Notes: a model not told the origin generated them from the sequence alone. A DNA stretch of 64,000 nucleotides from Bacilliculturomica massiliensis (GCF_900605495.1 NZ_LR027598.1:1-64000), one strand, 5' to 3'; counted from the stretch's first letter, positions 42,614-52,064 are shown. Numbers and translations: made by a program.

Positions 42614-43212
42614 ACAGACAGGAATATTTGAAACGGCTTTCCGCGGCGCTTTCCCGGATCGCCGCGGAGGAGCGGAACAGCGCGCTGGAATTTTACAATG
42701 AATATTTTGACGAGGCGGGACCGGAGCGCGAGCAGGAGGTCATCCGGGAGCTGGGGTCTCCCCAGCGGCTGGCGGCTCAGATCAGAGCGCAGTGCGCTGT
42801 CAGGAATCTGGAGGAGCAGGGGACTCCCACTGTGAAAAAGGGGATATCGACCATCTGGCTGGTGGTATTGGGTATTTTCGCGGCGCCCATCGCGCTGCCG
42901 CTGGCCATCGCCATGGCAGCCGTCGTCTTCAGTCTGGTGGTGGCGGCAGCTGCAGTGCTGCTGGCTATCGTCATCGCGGCGGTGGCGGTCTTCGGCGCAG
43001 GCGCGGTGGCTCTGGTGGCGGGCTTTGGTCTCGTCGTGGGAGAACCGCTCACCGCCATGTTTTTCATCGGCAGCGGTCTTGCGATGATGGGAGGAACGCT
43101 GCTGGCGGCGGTGCTGGCCGTGGTGGGAATGGCGGCTTTCTTCCGCCTGCTGGCCAGGCTGCTGGGCAGGGGGCTGAGCAAAAGGCAAAAGGAGGGATTG
43201 AGAGATGAATAA
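42610..43212 (+). CDS. DUF1700-family membrane protein
   Basis: 200 residues. The cytoplasmic N-terminus (LKRLSAALSRIAAEERNSAL, EFYNEYFDEAGPEREQEVIR) is the DUF1700 signature; about four hydrophobic, Ala/Val-rich helices follow. Function is unknown. It overlaps both neighbours, so the three proteins are translationally coupled. Confidence 0.9.
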   Translation: MNRQEYLKRLSAALSRIAAEERNSALEFYNEYFDEAGPEREQEVIRELGSPQRLAAQIRAQCAVRNLEEQGTPTVKKGISTIWLVVLGIFAAPIALPLAIAMAAVVFSLVVAAAAVLLAIVIAAVAVFGAGAVALVAGFGLVVGEPLTAMFFIGSGLAMMGGTLLAAVLAVVGMAAFFRLLARLLGRGLSKRQKEGLRDE

Positions 43213-44137
43213 GGTGACGAAAGGACTGTGCCTCTTCGCCGCGTGCCTGATGGTTTTGGGGATCGCCATGGCGGGTTCCGCCTGGCTGCTGGGAGCGAAG
43301 ACTCACATGGGGTACGGCCCGTGGAACAGCGATTTCGACCGGCGGGATGCCGCTTACATGGCGGAAAAAAGTGAGGACGTAGGGGCGTTTACAGGGATAG
43401 ATATAGATGTGGAGTATCAGGAAGTGTACATCGAGAAGGGGGATTCCTTCCACATCAGCAGCAGATACGATCAGCGCTATAGTCAGATCTCATGGGAAGT
43501 GACGGACGGCGTGCTCTCTGTGAGTGAGTCCATCCTGGGCAGGGAGAACAAAAACCGGGGAATTCCCTGGGATATGATCCGCCGGAACCGTCAGTCGGGG
43601 ACGCTGACGATCACGTTCCCAGAGGGAACGGAGCTCTCGATGGTCTCAGTGGACAGCGACGCCGCAGGAGTCTACGTCACACGCGGTCAGATCCAGTCGC
43701 TGAAGGTGGACGCGGCCATGGGTTCCGTTGAACTGACCGACACAGCCGTGGGTAGTCTGGAAGTGGACGCGGCCATGGGAAACATCGATCTGGAGGACAG
43801 CAGCGTGGACACCGTGAAACTTTCGTGCAGAATGGGAAGCGTGGAGACAGACAACTTCGTCTGCCGCGCCAGATTTGAGTGCGAAGCGGATATGGGCAGC
43901 ATCGAACTGTCCGGGGATCTACGGGGAGAGACCATACTGGACTGCGATCTGGGCAGCGTCTCTTTGGATCTGGCGGGAAAAGCCGCGGAGTACGGCTATG
44001 ATCTGGACGCGTCCCTGGGCGGAGTGGAGGTAGACGGGTCCGATATGGGCGGCCGCGCCACGGCGCAGGGGCCTGGGGAAGATCATCTCAGGATCCGGAC
44101 CAGCGCCGGGGACATTGAAGTAAACTTCGGCGATTAA
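43205..44137 (+). CDS. DUF4097-family exported beta-helix protein
   Basis: 310 residues with an N-terminal membrane anchor (LCLFAACLMVLGIAMAGSAW). The rest is a run of short beta repeats, each with MGS or MGN turns (VDAAMGSVELTDTAV, VDAAMGNIDLEDSS, CRMGSVETDNF), the DUF4097 pattern. It is likely a surface-exposed or periplasm-side partner of the DUF1700 protein. The gene ends the cassette at the terminator 44189-44235. Confidence 0.9.
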   Translation: MNKVTKGLCLFAACLMVLGIAMAGSAWLLGAKTHMGYGPWNSDFDRRDAAYMAEKSEDVGAFTGIDIDVEYQEVYIEKGDSFHISSRYDQRYSQISWEVTDGVLSVSESILGRENKNRGIPWDMIRRNRQSGTLTITFPEGTELSMVSVDSDAAGVYVTRGQIQSLKVDAAMGSVELTDTAVGSLEVDAAMGNIDLEDSSVDTVKLSCRMGSVETDNFVCRARFECEADMGSIELSGDLRGETILDCDLGSVSLDLAGKAAEYGYDLDASLGGVEVDGSDMGGRATAQGPGEDHLRIRTSAGDIEVNFGD

Positions 44138-44188
44138 CGCCGCGGGGGAACTCCATGGGATATCAGAACATGGATCGAGACCTGACAG

Positions 44189-44235
44189 GCCTCCGGCACG
44201 CCCGGCATCCAGCCCGGCGTGCCGGAGGCTTTTTT
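44189..44235 (+). terminator. Terminator of the padR cassette
   Basis: A perfect 14-bp stem (44189-44202 with 44216-44229) with six T. The region 44236-44500 after it has no gene I can support. Confidence 0.93.
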
Positions 44236-44501
44236 GCAGCATCGGCCCGGCTGCTTGAGTTCATGGTCGTACTCCGTCAGTCTTCGTCAGTCTCCGTCAG
44301 CCGCCGCCAGTTGCCGGATGGTGCTGCGGCTGATCTCCTGCTGCCGGACCGCTGACGGGGCGCATTACTTTTGCCGGCGTGAAGAAAAACGGGGTCCAGA
44401 TTCGTTTTTATAAAAGAAAGGGGGAAAAACACCTGCAGTGCGGAGAATTTTGACGGACAGGGAACAATGAAAGGGGACTGAAAGACTCTGTTTAGAAATT
44501 C

Positions 44502-44546
44502 TTAATAATTCGGTAATACTATGGTAACTTTTGTCGTTCATAATAG
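44502..44546 (+). promoter_or_regulatory. Possible Pho-box and promoter of the glycolipid operon
   Basis: TTAATA, GTAATA, GTAACT and CGTTCA lie at 44502, 44513, 44524 and 44535, an 11-bp period like the PhoP/PhoB half sites of Firmicutes, ending at a CATAAT -10 (44539-44544) without a good -35. A 9-bp inverted repeat (44509-44517 with 44548-44556) overlaps it. The start of the next gene is 150 bases away. Confidence 0.4.
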
Positions 44547-44692
44547 AATTACCGAAAGCAGAGAAGAAGCCGCAGGGGACAGAAAAAGACGAAAATGACG
44601 CAGAACTGTGAAACCACAGTGCGCAGGCGGCCGGGGGGCCGCCGGGATTTCAGGGATATAGTAAGGAAAGAATCAGAACAGGGGATGAAAAC

Positions 44693-45799
44693 ATGAAAGT
44701 ATTGATCTTAACAGGGCGTTTTGGCATGGGCCACGTTTCCGTGGCCAGATCTCTGGAGGAACAGATCCTGAGCGAGTACGGCGACGTGTCCGTGGAAGTG
44801 GTGGATCTGATGGAGTATACGGCGCCGAAGACGGCGGGATTCATTTACAAAGCCTTCGGCTTCCTTGCCAGACACGGCCGGTCGCTGTATAATTTTCTTT
44901 ATAAGCAGGCGGGGAAGCGGGACGAAAACGAGTGGACTGCGTTTACGGCGCTGTCCATGAGCAGGCTGACGGGACTTATGGAGACTTCGCGGCCGGATGT
45001 GGTGATCTCCACCCTTCCGCTGAGCTCTCTGCTGGTCTCCAAATATAAAGAGAGAATGGCGAAAAAAACTCCGGGCGGGGAGAGCATCACTCTGGCCACC
45101 TGCATCACAGACATCAGCAGCCATTCGGAGTGGATCCAGCCCAACACGGACTTTTATCTGGTGGGCGGCGATCTGGTGAAGCGGCAGCTGATGAGCAAGG
45201 GAGTGGAGGGAAGCCGTATCATCGTGACGGGAATTCCGGTGAGACGCGCCTTTACGGAAGCGGGCGAGTCCGGGGCTGAAGCGCCGGTCAGGGAAAAGCG
45301 CCTGCTCATCATGGGCGGCGGTCTGGGCCTGCTGCCCAGAAATCCGGAGTTTTACGAGCAGATCAACGCGATTCCCGGAATGAAGACCACGGTGATCACC
45401 GGGAAAAATGAAAAGCTGTTTCAGATGCTTTCCGGCCGCTATGAAAATATCGAGGCGGTGACCTATACGGAGCGAGTGGATCTGTACATGCGTCGGGCGG
45501 ACGTGGTGCTGACCAAGCCCGGCGGGATCACGCTGTTCGAGACGATCTTTTCCGGCAAACCGATCCTCATGTTCACGCCGTTCCTGCAGCAGGAGGTCAA
45601 CAACATGCACTTTGCGCTGTACCACAATATTGGACGAGTCCTGTCGAAGAAACAGCGTTCCTGGGCTGATGAGATCCGGAAGCTCATGAATGATGATCGC
45701 GCAGTAGAGCAAATGACGTGCTGTGTGCAGCGGCTGAGAGATCAATACCGGAAGGACGGTCTGAGACAGGTACTGACAACGGCAGGCGCCGTCGCGTAG
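44693..45799 (+). CDS. Diacylglycerol glucosyltransferase-like glycosyltransferase (MGDG synthase/UgtP family)
   Basis: 368 residues, GT28-type. The acceptor-side loop LTGRFGMGHVSVARSLEEQI at the N-terminus and the nucleotide-sugar site (ADVVLTKPGGITLFETIFSG) near residue 275 identify the MGDG-synthase/processive diacylglycerol glucosyltransferase family, which makes glycolipids and lipoteichoic acid anchors at the inner membrane face. It is 90 bases upstream of a flippase-like gene. Sugar and number of additions are not certain. Confidence 0.88.
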   Translation: MKVLILTGRFGMGHVSVARSLEEQILSEYGDVSVEVVDLMEYTAPKTAGFIYKAFGFLARHGRSLYNFLYKQAGKRDENEWTAFTALSMSRLTGLMETSRPDVVISTLPLSSLLVSKYKERMAKKTPGGESITLATCITDISSHSEWIQPNTDFYLVGGDLVKRQLMSKGVEGSRIIVTGIPVRRAFTEAGESGAEAPVREKRLLIMGGGLGLLPRNPEFYEQINAIPGMKTTVITGKNEKLFQMLSGRYENIEAVTYTERVDLYMRRADVVLTKPGGITLFETIFSGKPILMFTPFLQQEVNNMHFALYHNIGRVLSKKQRSWADEIRKLMNDDRAVEQMTCCVQRLRDQYRKDGLRQVLTTAGAVA

Positions 45800-45887
45800 A
45801 AGGACCGCCGCGGGTGAGGGAGCGGCACTGGCTGCGCCGCAGAGAGAACCTGTGGATACAGGATCACAGATAGATGAGGGTAGAGAG

Positions 45888-46925
45888 ATGACGAAAAACA
45901 GGGGAATGATATTTACAGGGATCACAGCGCTTTTGACTGCAGTTACTCTGGCCGTACTGCTGAAGGGCATGCCGGTCTCCCAGCTGACCGCGGCGGTGGC
46001 CGGGGCAAAGCTGCGCTGGCTGGCGGGAGGCTTCAGTCTCATGCTGCTGTACGTTGCCCTTGAAGGGGTCTGCATCAAGATCACCATGGAGACGATGGAA
46101 GAACGGCCCTCGCTGTGGAACTGCGTGCGGTACGCCTTTGTAGGTTTTTATTTCAGCGGGATCACGCCGTCTGCCTCCGGGGGACAGCCGGCTCAAGTGT
46201 ACTGCATGGGAAAGGACCGGTTCAGTCTGCCAAAGTCCACGCTGTGCCTGCTGCTTATCAGCAGCGTTTATCAGATCGGCATGCTGGTCTACGGCGCAGG
46301 GGTGTACGCCGCCCAGCATTCGTTTCTCAACGAGGCGGTGTCCCAGGTGAAGAAGCTGCTGTTTCTGGGAGCGGGACTGAACGTGCTTCTGGTGGGCGGT
46401 ATTCTGGCTCTTATGTTCTCGCCGGCGCTGGTGGAGAGGACCGCGCTGTTTTGTGTCAGGCTGGCGGGACGTTTCCGGCGGCTGCGTCCGAAGACTGCCG
46501 CCATGGAGAGCCGGGTGCGGGCGCTGACGGAGGACTATGCGGCGGGAGCGGAGCACATCAAGAGGAACCCGGCACTGGTAGCGGGGCTCTTTGTCATCAC
46601 GCTGCTTCGCCTGACCATTCTGTACCTGATGCCCTTCTTTGTGGCGCTGGCTTTCGGCGTGTCTGACCAGACCGCCTTTCACATGATCGGACTGCAGGCC
46701 ATGCTGACGCTGGCAGTGTCTTCTCTGCCCTTCCCGGGTTCTGTGGGGATCAGCGAGGGAACGTCGCTGCTTCTGTTCGGCATGATGTTTTCTTCCGGCC
46801 TGCTGCTTCCCGCCGTGCTGCTGGTCAGGGGGATCAGTTTCTACGCCGTGCTGGGCACCAGCGGGCTGGTGCTGCTTTCCTCGCCCCTTTTTCCGAACAA
46901 GGGAAAACAGCCCCAGCTGATGTAA
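45888..46925 (+). CDS. Lysylphosphatidylglycerol synthase TM-region/UPF0104 flippase-like protein
   Basis: 345 residues from the ATG at 45888 (GAGGG upstream). Seven to eight membrane helices with the UPF0104/AglD signature FYFSGITPSASGGQPAQVYC and the C-terminal SSLPFPGSVGISEGTSLLLF. The catalytic domain of MprF is absent. Such proteins move or process lipid-linked substrates; next to a glycolipid synthase, glycolipid flipping is a reasonable inference. Confidence 0.88.
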   Translation: MTKNRGMIFTGITALLTAVTLAVLLKGMPVSQLTAAVAGAKLRWLAGGFSLMLLYVALEGVCIKITMETMEERPSLWNCVRYAFVGFYFSGITPSASGGQPAQVYCMGKDRFSLPKSTLCLLLISSVYQIGMLVYGAGVYAAQHSFLNEAVSQVKKLLFLGAGLNVLLVGGILALMFSPALVERTALFCVRLAGRFRRLRPKTAAMESRVRALTEDYAAGAEHIKRNPALVAGLFVITLLRLTILYLMPFFVALAFGVSDQTAFHMIGLQAMLTLAVSSLPFPGSVGISEGTSLLLFGMMFSSGLLLPAVLLVRGISFYAVLGTSGLVLLSSPLFPNKGKQPQLM

Positions 46926-46949
46926 AGCGGTGTGGACCGGATCTTCTCC

Positions 46950-47729
46950 TTATTTCTGCCAGCACCACATGGGATTTTGCGTCGAGAACTTGGCCCCGCT
47001 TACGATCAGGCTGGTTCCGTCGATATAATCCGCGGCTTCCGAGGCCAGAAACACATAGGCGGAGGCCAGGTCCTGTGGTTTTCCCAGCCTTTTCAAAGGA
47101 ATATTGTTTACCAGTTCTTCAAAATTTGCCGCCACGTTCTTTGAAGTCAGCGGCGTCTCAATATAGCCGGGGATCACAGACAGCACGCGGATGCCGTGAA
47201 CGGCCAGTTCGGCCGCCGTCGTTCTGGTCAGACTGTCCACCCCGGCTTTTATAGCGGAGTACAAGGCGATCCCGCCTGTGGGTATGACAGAGGTAAAGGA
47301 ACCGGTATTGAGTACGACTCCGCCGCCTGCTCTTTTCTTCATGATCTCCGCCGCTGCAGCGGTTCCAAAAAAGACCGATTTGAAATTCGTGTCGATGAGT
47401 CGGCTCCACTCCTCCTCCGTAACTTGATCGAAGGGCTTTCTTACGTTGGTACCCGCGTTGTTGATCCAGACGTGGATCGTGTGCCATCGGTCTTCCACCT
47501 CCCGGGCGAAGCCGCGGATCTCATCCACTTTCGATACGTCCGCCCGGACCGCCAGAACGTCGTTTCCGGCCTGCGCGAAGTGATCACGAAATTCCTCCAG
47601 TTTATCCGTCGAACGGCCGCACACCGCCACCCGGCATCCCTCTTCCAGAAATGCCGCCGCGGCTTCCCTTCCGATGCCGGTCGTTCCGCCTGTGATGGCT
47701 ACCACCTTTCCTTTTAATCCTAATTTCAT
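46950..47729 (-). CDS. Short-chain dehydrogenase/reductase
   Basis: 259 residues, classical SDR. Cofactor motif TGGTTGIGREAAAAF at residue 12, NAG in WINNAGTNVRKP, catalytic Ser in LNTGSFTSV and YSAIKAGVDSLT with Tyr and Lys. It resembles gluconate-5-dehydrogenase or 3-oxoacyl reductase types. It is the last gene of a three-gene unit behind the sigma-54 promoter at 49883 and probably oxidises or reduces a hydroxy/keto acid. Confidence 0.9.
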   Translation of the reverse strand: MKLGLKGKVVAITGGTTGIGREAAAAFLEEGCRVAVCGRSTDKLEEFRDHFAQAGNDVLAVRADVSKVDEIRGFAREVEDRWHTIHVWINNAGTNVRKPFDQVTEEEWSRLIDTNFKSVFFGTAAAAEIMKKRAGGGVVLNTGSFTSVIPTGGIALYSAIKAGVDSLTRTTAAELAVHGIRVLSVIPGYIETPLTSKNVAANFEELVNNIPLKRLGKPQDLASAYVFLASEAADYIDGTSLIVSGAKFSTQNPMWCWQK

Positions 47730-47901
47730 GTTATTCTCCTTCTTTTCGCTTTTTCATCCCTCAAGTGAGATCATCTGTCTTGTGCGCCGGACCGGGAACG
47801 GGGCGTCTGCCGTCCGCCGGCTGCCGGTCCGGCGCTCTCAAGCCTTTCGGGTCTCGGGCTTCCTCCCGGGCCGCAGCGCGGCAGTCGAGCTGACCGGGGA
47901 G

Positions 47902-48846
47902 CTAATTGGCTGAAAAGCGCGGCTCGCGGCCTTCCAGCACGGCTTCGATCCCCTCTGCTAGATTCAGAGACATTCTTGCTCTGGATTCCTCGGTGAAGGT
48001 AGAGCAGTGAGGGGAGAGGATGAGTCGTTCCGTTGAAAAGTAGGGGTGATCGGGAGCGGGAGGCTCCTGTTCAAATACATCCACAGCGGCGCCGGCGATC
48101 GTTTTGCTGTTCAGCGCCTCGCACAGGTCCCGCTCATTGACGATCCCGCCTCTGGCGAAGTTGATCACAAAGGCGCCCGGCTTCATAAGGGCAAGCCGTT
48201 TCTTGTCGATAAGGTTTCTCGTGGCGTCGGAAAGGGGCACATGCACGCTCAGTACATCTGCGGACCGGCACAGTTCTTCGATGCTGTCCACAGGCCGGCA
48301 GCCCTGACTTATGATCTCCTCCTTCGTCAGGTAGGGATCGTAAACGGCTACATCCATGGAAAAGCCGTTTTTGGCCATGTGGGCAAGTCTGCTTCCGATC
48401 TTGCCCAGCCCGGCGATGCCAAGGGTTTTTCCCGTCACCTCCACGGCTTTCACCTGATCCCGGCAGGCCCAGTTGCCTCGGTGAAACTCGCTGTCCAGTC
48501 CGGTGATGCCTTTGCACAGCGCGCCGATGGCGAAAAAGGCGTGTTCAGCCACGGACAGAGAATTGGCGTCTCCTGTGGTGAGCACCCGGATCCCTCTGGC
48601 GCTTGCCGCAGCCACGTCGATATTGTCCACGCCCACGCCGTGTTTGGCGACGGCCTCAAGTTTTACTCCTTTTTCGATCAGCCCCGCGTCGATAGTCGTC
48701 AGCCTGGTGACGATGGCTGCCGCTTCAGGGATCAGACTTTCTATGGTCTCTCTGGATGCATCCGGCGCGACGATCACCTCATATCTCTCTGCCAGCCGTT
48801 CCATCCCTGCAGGGTGGATGGGCTGGATATACAGCACTTTTTTCAT
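47902..48846 (-). CDS. D-2-hydroxyacid dehydrogenase (SerA-like)
   Basis: 314 residues. NAD-binding LGIAGLGKIGSRLAHMAK (about 142), substrate-side GVGVDNIDVAAA, catalytic Arg in INFARGGIVNE (about 230), Glu in VFEQEPP and His in LILSPHCSTFT. It lacks the C-terminal ACT domain of some SerA proteins, so a catabolic 2-hydroxyacid or glyoxylate-type role is as likely as serine synthesis. It belongs to the sigma-54 unit, between the aldolase and SDR genes. Confidence 0.9.
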   Translation of the reverse strand: MKKVLYIQPIHPAGMERLAERYEVIVAPDASRETIESLIPEAAAIVTRLTTIDAGLIEKGVKLEAVAKHGVGVDNIDVAAASARGIRVLTTGDANSLSVAEHAFFAIGALCKGITGLDSEFHRGNWACRDQVKAVEVTGKTLGIAGLGKIGSRLAHMAKNGFSMDVAVYDPYLTKEEIISQGCRPVDSIEELCRSADVLSVHVPLSDATRNLIDKKRLALMKPGAFVINFARGGIVNERDLCEALNSKTIAGAAVDVFEQEPPAPDHPYFSTERLILSPHCSTFTEESRARMSLNLAEGIEAVLEGREPRFSAN

Positions 48847-48902
48847 TTTTTTACCTCCGTGTGGGTTGGATCTGATGTAGATCTATGGTTATGCTTTCTC
48901 TC

Positions 48903-49823
48903 TTATGACAGCGATCTTTTCAATTCTTCATGAAGTGCGCTCACGCGTTCTACCTGTGCCTTTACCCGTTCTTCCTCCTCCGGCAGGATGAAGTCCTGGG
49001 GCATGATCACCCGTTTGTCCATGAGACCGGTCAGCGATACGGCGTATTTTGCCGCCGCAGTGCCGTTTTTTGTCATTCCAAGTATGCGGGAGGATTCCCG
49101 GATCAGGCGGTTATATTTTTTTGCCAGTGGAATATTTCCGCTGATCCCTGCTTCATAAGCCTCGACGAACAGTTCGGGGAACAGAGGTCCCAGGGCCGGG
49201 ACAAAGCCGTCGGCGCCCAGCAGCAGAGAGGGGAGGGCGTGGGGCGTGATCCCCTGCAGGCATACGAAATCACTTCCTTCAAAGTGATCCACGAGCTGAA
49301 GAAACTCCGTAAACGATCCGGAACTGTCCTTGTAGCCCACTACGCGGTCCAGTCCGGCGATCTCTGTCACGGTGGCCGCGCTGAGCTTCAGGCCGGTGAA
49401 CGGGGGAATATTATAGATCATCAGGTCCAGTTCCGTGGAGCCCGCGATCTTTTCAAAGTGGCGGATGGTCTCGTCCTGAGATGTGTGCCGGTCGTAGAAA
49501 ATGGAAGTGACCGCGGCGCAGGTCCCGCCCATCTGCTCCAGTTCCTTTATATTTTCGATCACCCGTTTTGTGCTGCTGTCCATGACGCCGCTGATCACCG
49601 GTACTCTGCCCGCCGCCTGGTCGATGGCGATCTTGATCGCGCGATTCCGCTCCTTCTGAGTCAGGGCCATGGTCTCTCCGTTTGTGCCCGCCACGAAAAT
49701 TCCGTGAAGTCCTCCGTCGATACATCTGTCGATCAGCCGGCGGAAGCTTTCTTCGTCCACCCGTTCCTGTTCGTCTATGGGAGTCAGGATCGGCGGGATC
49801 ACACCGTGATACTTCTTTGACAT
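48903..49823 (-). CDS. Dihydrodipicolinate synthase/N-acetylneuraminate lyase-family aldolase
   Basis: 306 residues from the ATG at 49823, after AGGAGG; the open frame continues upstream to the promoter. TIM-barrel class I aldolase: GTNGETMALT motif (about 47), catalytic Tyr in IYNIPPFTG (about 138) and Schiff-base Lys in VVGYKDSSG (about 166). With a dehydrogenase pair and no lysine genes nearby, cleavage of a 2-keto-sugar acid or hydroxy-oxo-acid is more likely than DapA function. Confidence 0.9.
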   Translation of the reverse strand: MSKKYHGVIPPILTPIDEQERVDEESFRRLIDRCIDGGLHGIFVAGTNGETMALTQKERNRAIKIAIDQAAGRVPVISGVMDSSTKRVIENIKELEQMGGTCAAVTSIFYDRHTSQDETIRHFEKIAGSTELDLMIYNIPPFTGLKLSAATVTEIAGLDRVVGYKDSSGSFTEFLQLVDHFEGSDFVCLQGITPHALPSLLLGADGFVPALGPLFPELFVEAYEAGISGNIPLAKKYNRLIRESSRILGMTKNGTAAAKYAVSLTGLMDKRVIMPQDFILPEEEERVKAQVERVSALHEELKRSLS

Positions 49824-49882
49824 ACTTAACCTCCTTGTTCTGCTTGTGTTATCGGATCGTCCTGGGACAGTTTTATATTCAA

Positions 49883-49897
49883 GCAAAAAGTGTGCCA
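49883..49897 (-). promoter_or_regulatory. Sigma-54 promoter for the aldolase-dehydrogenase-SDR unit
   Basis: On the minus strand TGGCACACTTTTTGC: GG and GC 12 bases apart, full -24/-12 match, 60 bases before the aldolase start. It overlaps the terminator of the activator gene. Confidence 0.92.
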
Positions 49898-49915
49898 TCT
49901 TCATGACACACTTTT
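49886..49915 (-). terminator. Terminator of the activator gene, overlapping the sigma-54 promoter
   Basis: A 9-bp stem (49886-49894 with 49907-49915) with the stop codon of the activator in the loop. Its T-rich side (CACACTTTTT on the minus strand) is also the spacer of the sigma-54 promoter. Confidence 0.75.
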
Positions 49916-51976
49916 GTCTGCTTCATCCTGATGCCCCTGTTTCGTGACGTATTCCAAAAGTTCTTTCCCTTCCTGCTTCAGGAAGGTGCCCGTTCTCGTT
50001 TTGCTGCAGATAAGATCCAGATCCTTCAGCACGGCCAGATACCGCTTGACCTGGCTTTCTCTCCAGTCTCCCTGGGTCCTTGCACGAATTATTTTTTCCC
50101 TTGTCCAGATGCCCGGGGGGCTTCCCAATATTTTCAGCAGATCGATCACCGGCTCCAGAGCGCACTGGTTTTCGATCTGTCTGACCAGATCCTCTGCCGT
50201 GCGCTGCGCCGGGGCCGCCGGTCCTGCAGCCGTCCTCTCCGCCGGTCTTTTTTCAATGTCGAGAAAGACTTCCAGGACCTGTTCGATCCAGTCTGCGCCG
50301 GACTGCATGCAGTTGGCGGTGTATTCGGCCAGATTGTGAAGTTCTCTCACATTTCCGAAGAAAGGATGTCTCATGAGAGCGTCGGCGATCGCCTTCGGCG
50401 GGCGGTCCATGGACATTCCGAACTCTTCGGTCAGAAAATAGAGGAACAGAGGTATGATATCTTCCCGCCGGTCCCGGACCGGGGGGACCCGCAGGGGCAG
50501 CACGTTGATCCGATAGTAGAGATCCTCCCGAAATTCCTTCCGCCGGACCATTTCCAGCAGATCCTGATTGGTCGCCGCCACGATACGGATGTCCACAGAA
50601 ATGAGCTTGCTGCCGCCGATGCGCATGACCTGGCGCTCCTGGATGACGCGCAGGATCTTTTTCTGGATATCCAGGGACGCGTCGCCGATCTCGTCTAAGA
50701 AGATCGTACCTTTATGTGCCAGCTCAAAGAGTCCCTTTTTTCCGCCCTTTTTCGCGCCGGTGAAGGCGCCTTCCTCATACCCGAAGAGTTCCGCCTCGCA
50801 CAGCGACGACGAGAGGGCGGCGAAGTTGACGGCCACGAAGGCCTCGTTTTTTCGATCGGAGGCGTTGTGGATCGCCTGAGCCAGCAGTTCCTTTCCGCAG
50901 CCGCTCTCGCCGTAGATGGCCACTGTGGAATGGCTCTTGGCAAACTGCCTGCACTTCATGATCAGCTTTTCCATGGATGGCGACCGATATATAATATCCT
51001 TGAACGTGTATTTTGCCACCAGTCCGTCTGCCTGCAGCATCTTGCGGTAGTTATCCTCGATGCGCTTGATCTTCTGCACATCGTCGATGGTGACGATCAC
51101 GCGCTGATCCTCGCCCTGCCAGTCGGAGGCCGCCTCGACGTAGTAGCTTTCTCCCTCTATCTCCTCGAAGAACTGATTGTCGCCGCTGCGTATCCTTTCC
51201 CGGATCTGAGCCAGCGGCCCCGGAGATGATTCCCGCAGCTTCAGGATCTTCTTGGCTTTTTCATTTGAAAAAAGCACTTCCCCGTCCTCGTTCAGCATTA
51301 CCGCGCCGCGGTTTACGCGGTCGATCAACCGGCGCAGGTTGCTGGTCAAAATGCGGTTTTCCTTATACTGTCTGGCGTAGCTGTAAGATAACTGGATCCC
51401 CGGGCGCATAAAGGAATTTGCCACCGTGTCTTTGACCTGCTCGTAGATGCCGATCTCCATGGCCAGCTTAACGCAGGTGGTGACGTTCAGCGGCCTTGTT
51501 CCCAGGTCGATGAGACGGGCCTGGGGATCCGGCTTCAGATACCCTTCGCCGAAGGCCACGGCGTACTCGCAGCCCTTCTGATACGACGCGATCCCCGGAT
51601 AATAGGGGTGCAGGGTGATATGATCGATCCCCCATTCTTTTATCTGCCGGATGGTCTCGCTGGTAATGGACTGAGTCACGTTCATGATGAGCACGTCGCT
51701 GCCCTCGGGGATGCCGTACAGCAGGCTGATGGTGTCTACGTTGATGACCCGGTCAGCCACCAGATAGGGCGTGCCAGGCTTCAGCACGGTCAGCGCTTCC
51801 ACCTCGATCAGCTTGTTGGTGATCAGCACAGTCATATCGCCTACCTTTTGCTTCTGTTCTGATATGATCCCCTTTGAAATGACCGCGTGATCCCGGAAGA
51901 TCTCCCGCAGCTGCTGTTCCGTGTGTTCCGCCGTATCGTGGGTGGAAGCCAGGATAAAAACAGATGGTTTTTCCAT
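49901..51976 (-). CDS. Sigma-54-dependent activator with PrpR-like sensor
   Basis: 691 residues, start after AAAGGAG. PrpR_N-like sensor (residues 1 to about 190), PAS (about 225-310), AAA+ with Walker A GESGCGKELL (about 355), intact GAFTGA loop (about 402) and Walker B TIFLDEIGDA. The C-terminus is a winged-helix segment (TREKIIRARTQGDWRESQVK), not Fis. It sits between two sigma-54 promoters (49883, facing left, and 52122, facing right) with a perfect inverted repeat at 52018-52064, so it probably activates both flanks. Confidence 0.94.
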   Translation of the reverse strand: MEKPSVFILASTHDTAEHTEQQLREIFRDHAVISKGIISEQKQKVGDMTVLITNKLIEVEALTVLKPGTPYLVADRVINVDTISLLYGIPEGSDVLIMNVTQSITSETIRQIKEWGIDHITLHPYYPGIASYQKGCEYAVAFGEGYLKPDPQARLIDLGTRPLNVTTCVKLAMEIGIYEQVKDTVANSFMRPGIQLSYSYARQYKENRILTSNLRRLIDRVNRGAVMLNEDGEVLFSNEKAKKILKLRESSPGPLAQIRERIRSGDNQFFEEIEGESYYVEAASDWQGEDQRVIVTIDDVQKIKRIEDNYRKMLQADGLVAKYTFKDIIYRSPSMEKLIMKCRQFAKSHSTVAIYGESGCGKELLAQAIHNASDRKNEAFVAVNFAALSSSLCEAELFGYEEGAFTGAKKGGKKGLFELAHKGTIFLDEIGDASLDIQKKILRVIQERQVMRIGGSKLISVDIRIVAATNQDLLEMVRRKEFREDLYYRINVLPLRVPPVRDRREDIIPLFLYFLTEEFGMSMDRPPKAIADALMRHPFFGNVRELHNLAEYTANCMQSGADWIEQVLEVFLDIEKRPAERTAAGPAAPAQRTAEDLVRQIENQCALEPVIDLLKILGSPPGIWTREKIIRARTQGDWRESQVKRYLAVLKDLDLICSKTRTGTFLKQEGKELLEYVTKQGHQDEADKSVS

Positions 51977-52017
51977 TGCGCTCTCCTTTCGGTAAGTATC
52001 TGTTATAAGTTTAACAC

Positions 52018-52064
52018 AATTATACGAATTTGTATTAATATATTTCGTCCAAATTCGTATAATT
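52018..52064. promoter_or_regulatory. Perfect 15-bp inverted repeat, activator binding site
   Basis: Arms AATTATACGAATTTG (52018-52032) and its exact complement (52050-52064), spacer 17 bp, lying about 60 bp upstream of the sigma-54 promoter and 40 bp from the activator start. It is the best enhancer candidate in the window. Confidence 0.8.

Noticed and set aside
44241-44357. Minus-strand fragment resembling an HTH (QEISRSTIRQLA)
   Set aside because: Only about 20 codons before a stop, between a terminator and a leader, with CGTCAGTCT direct repeats; too short to call a remnant.
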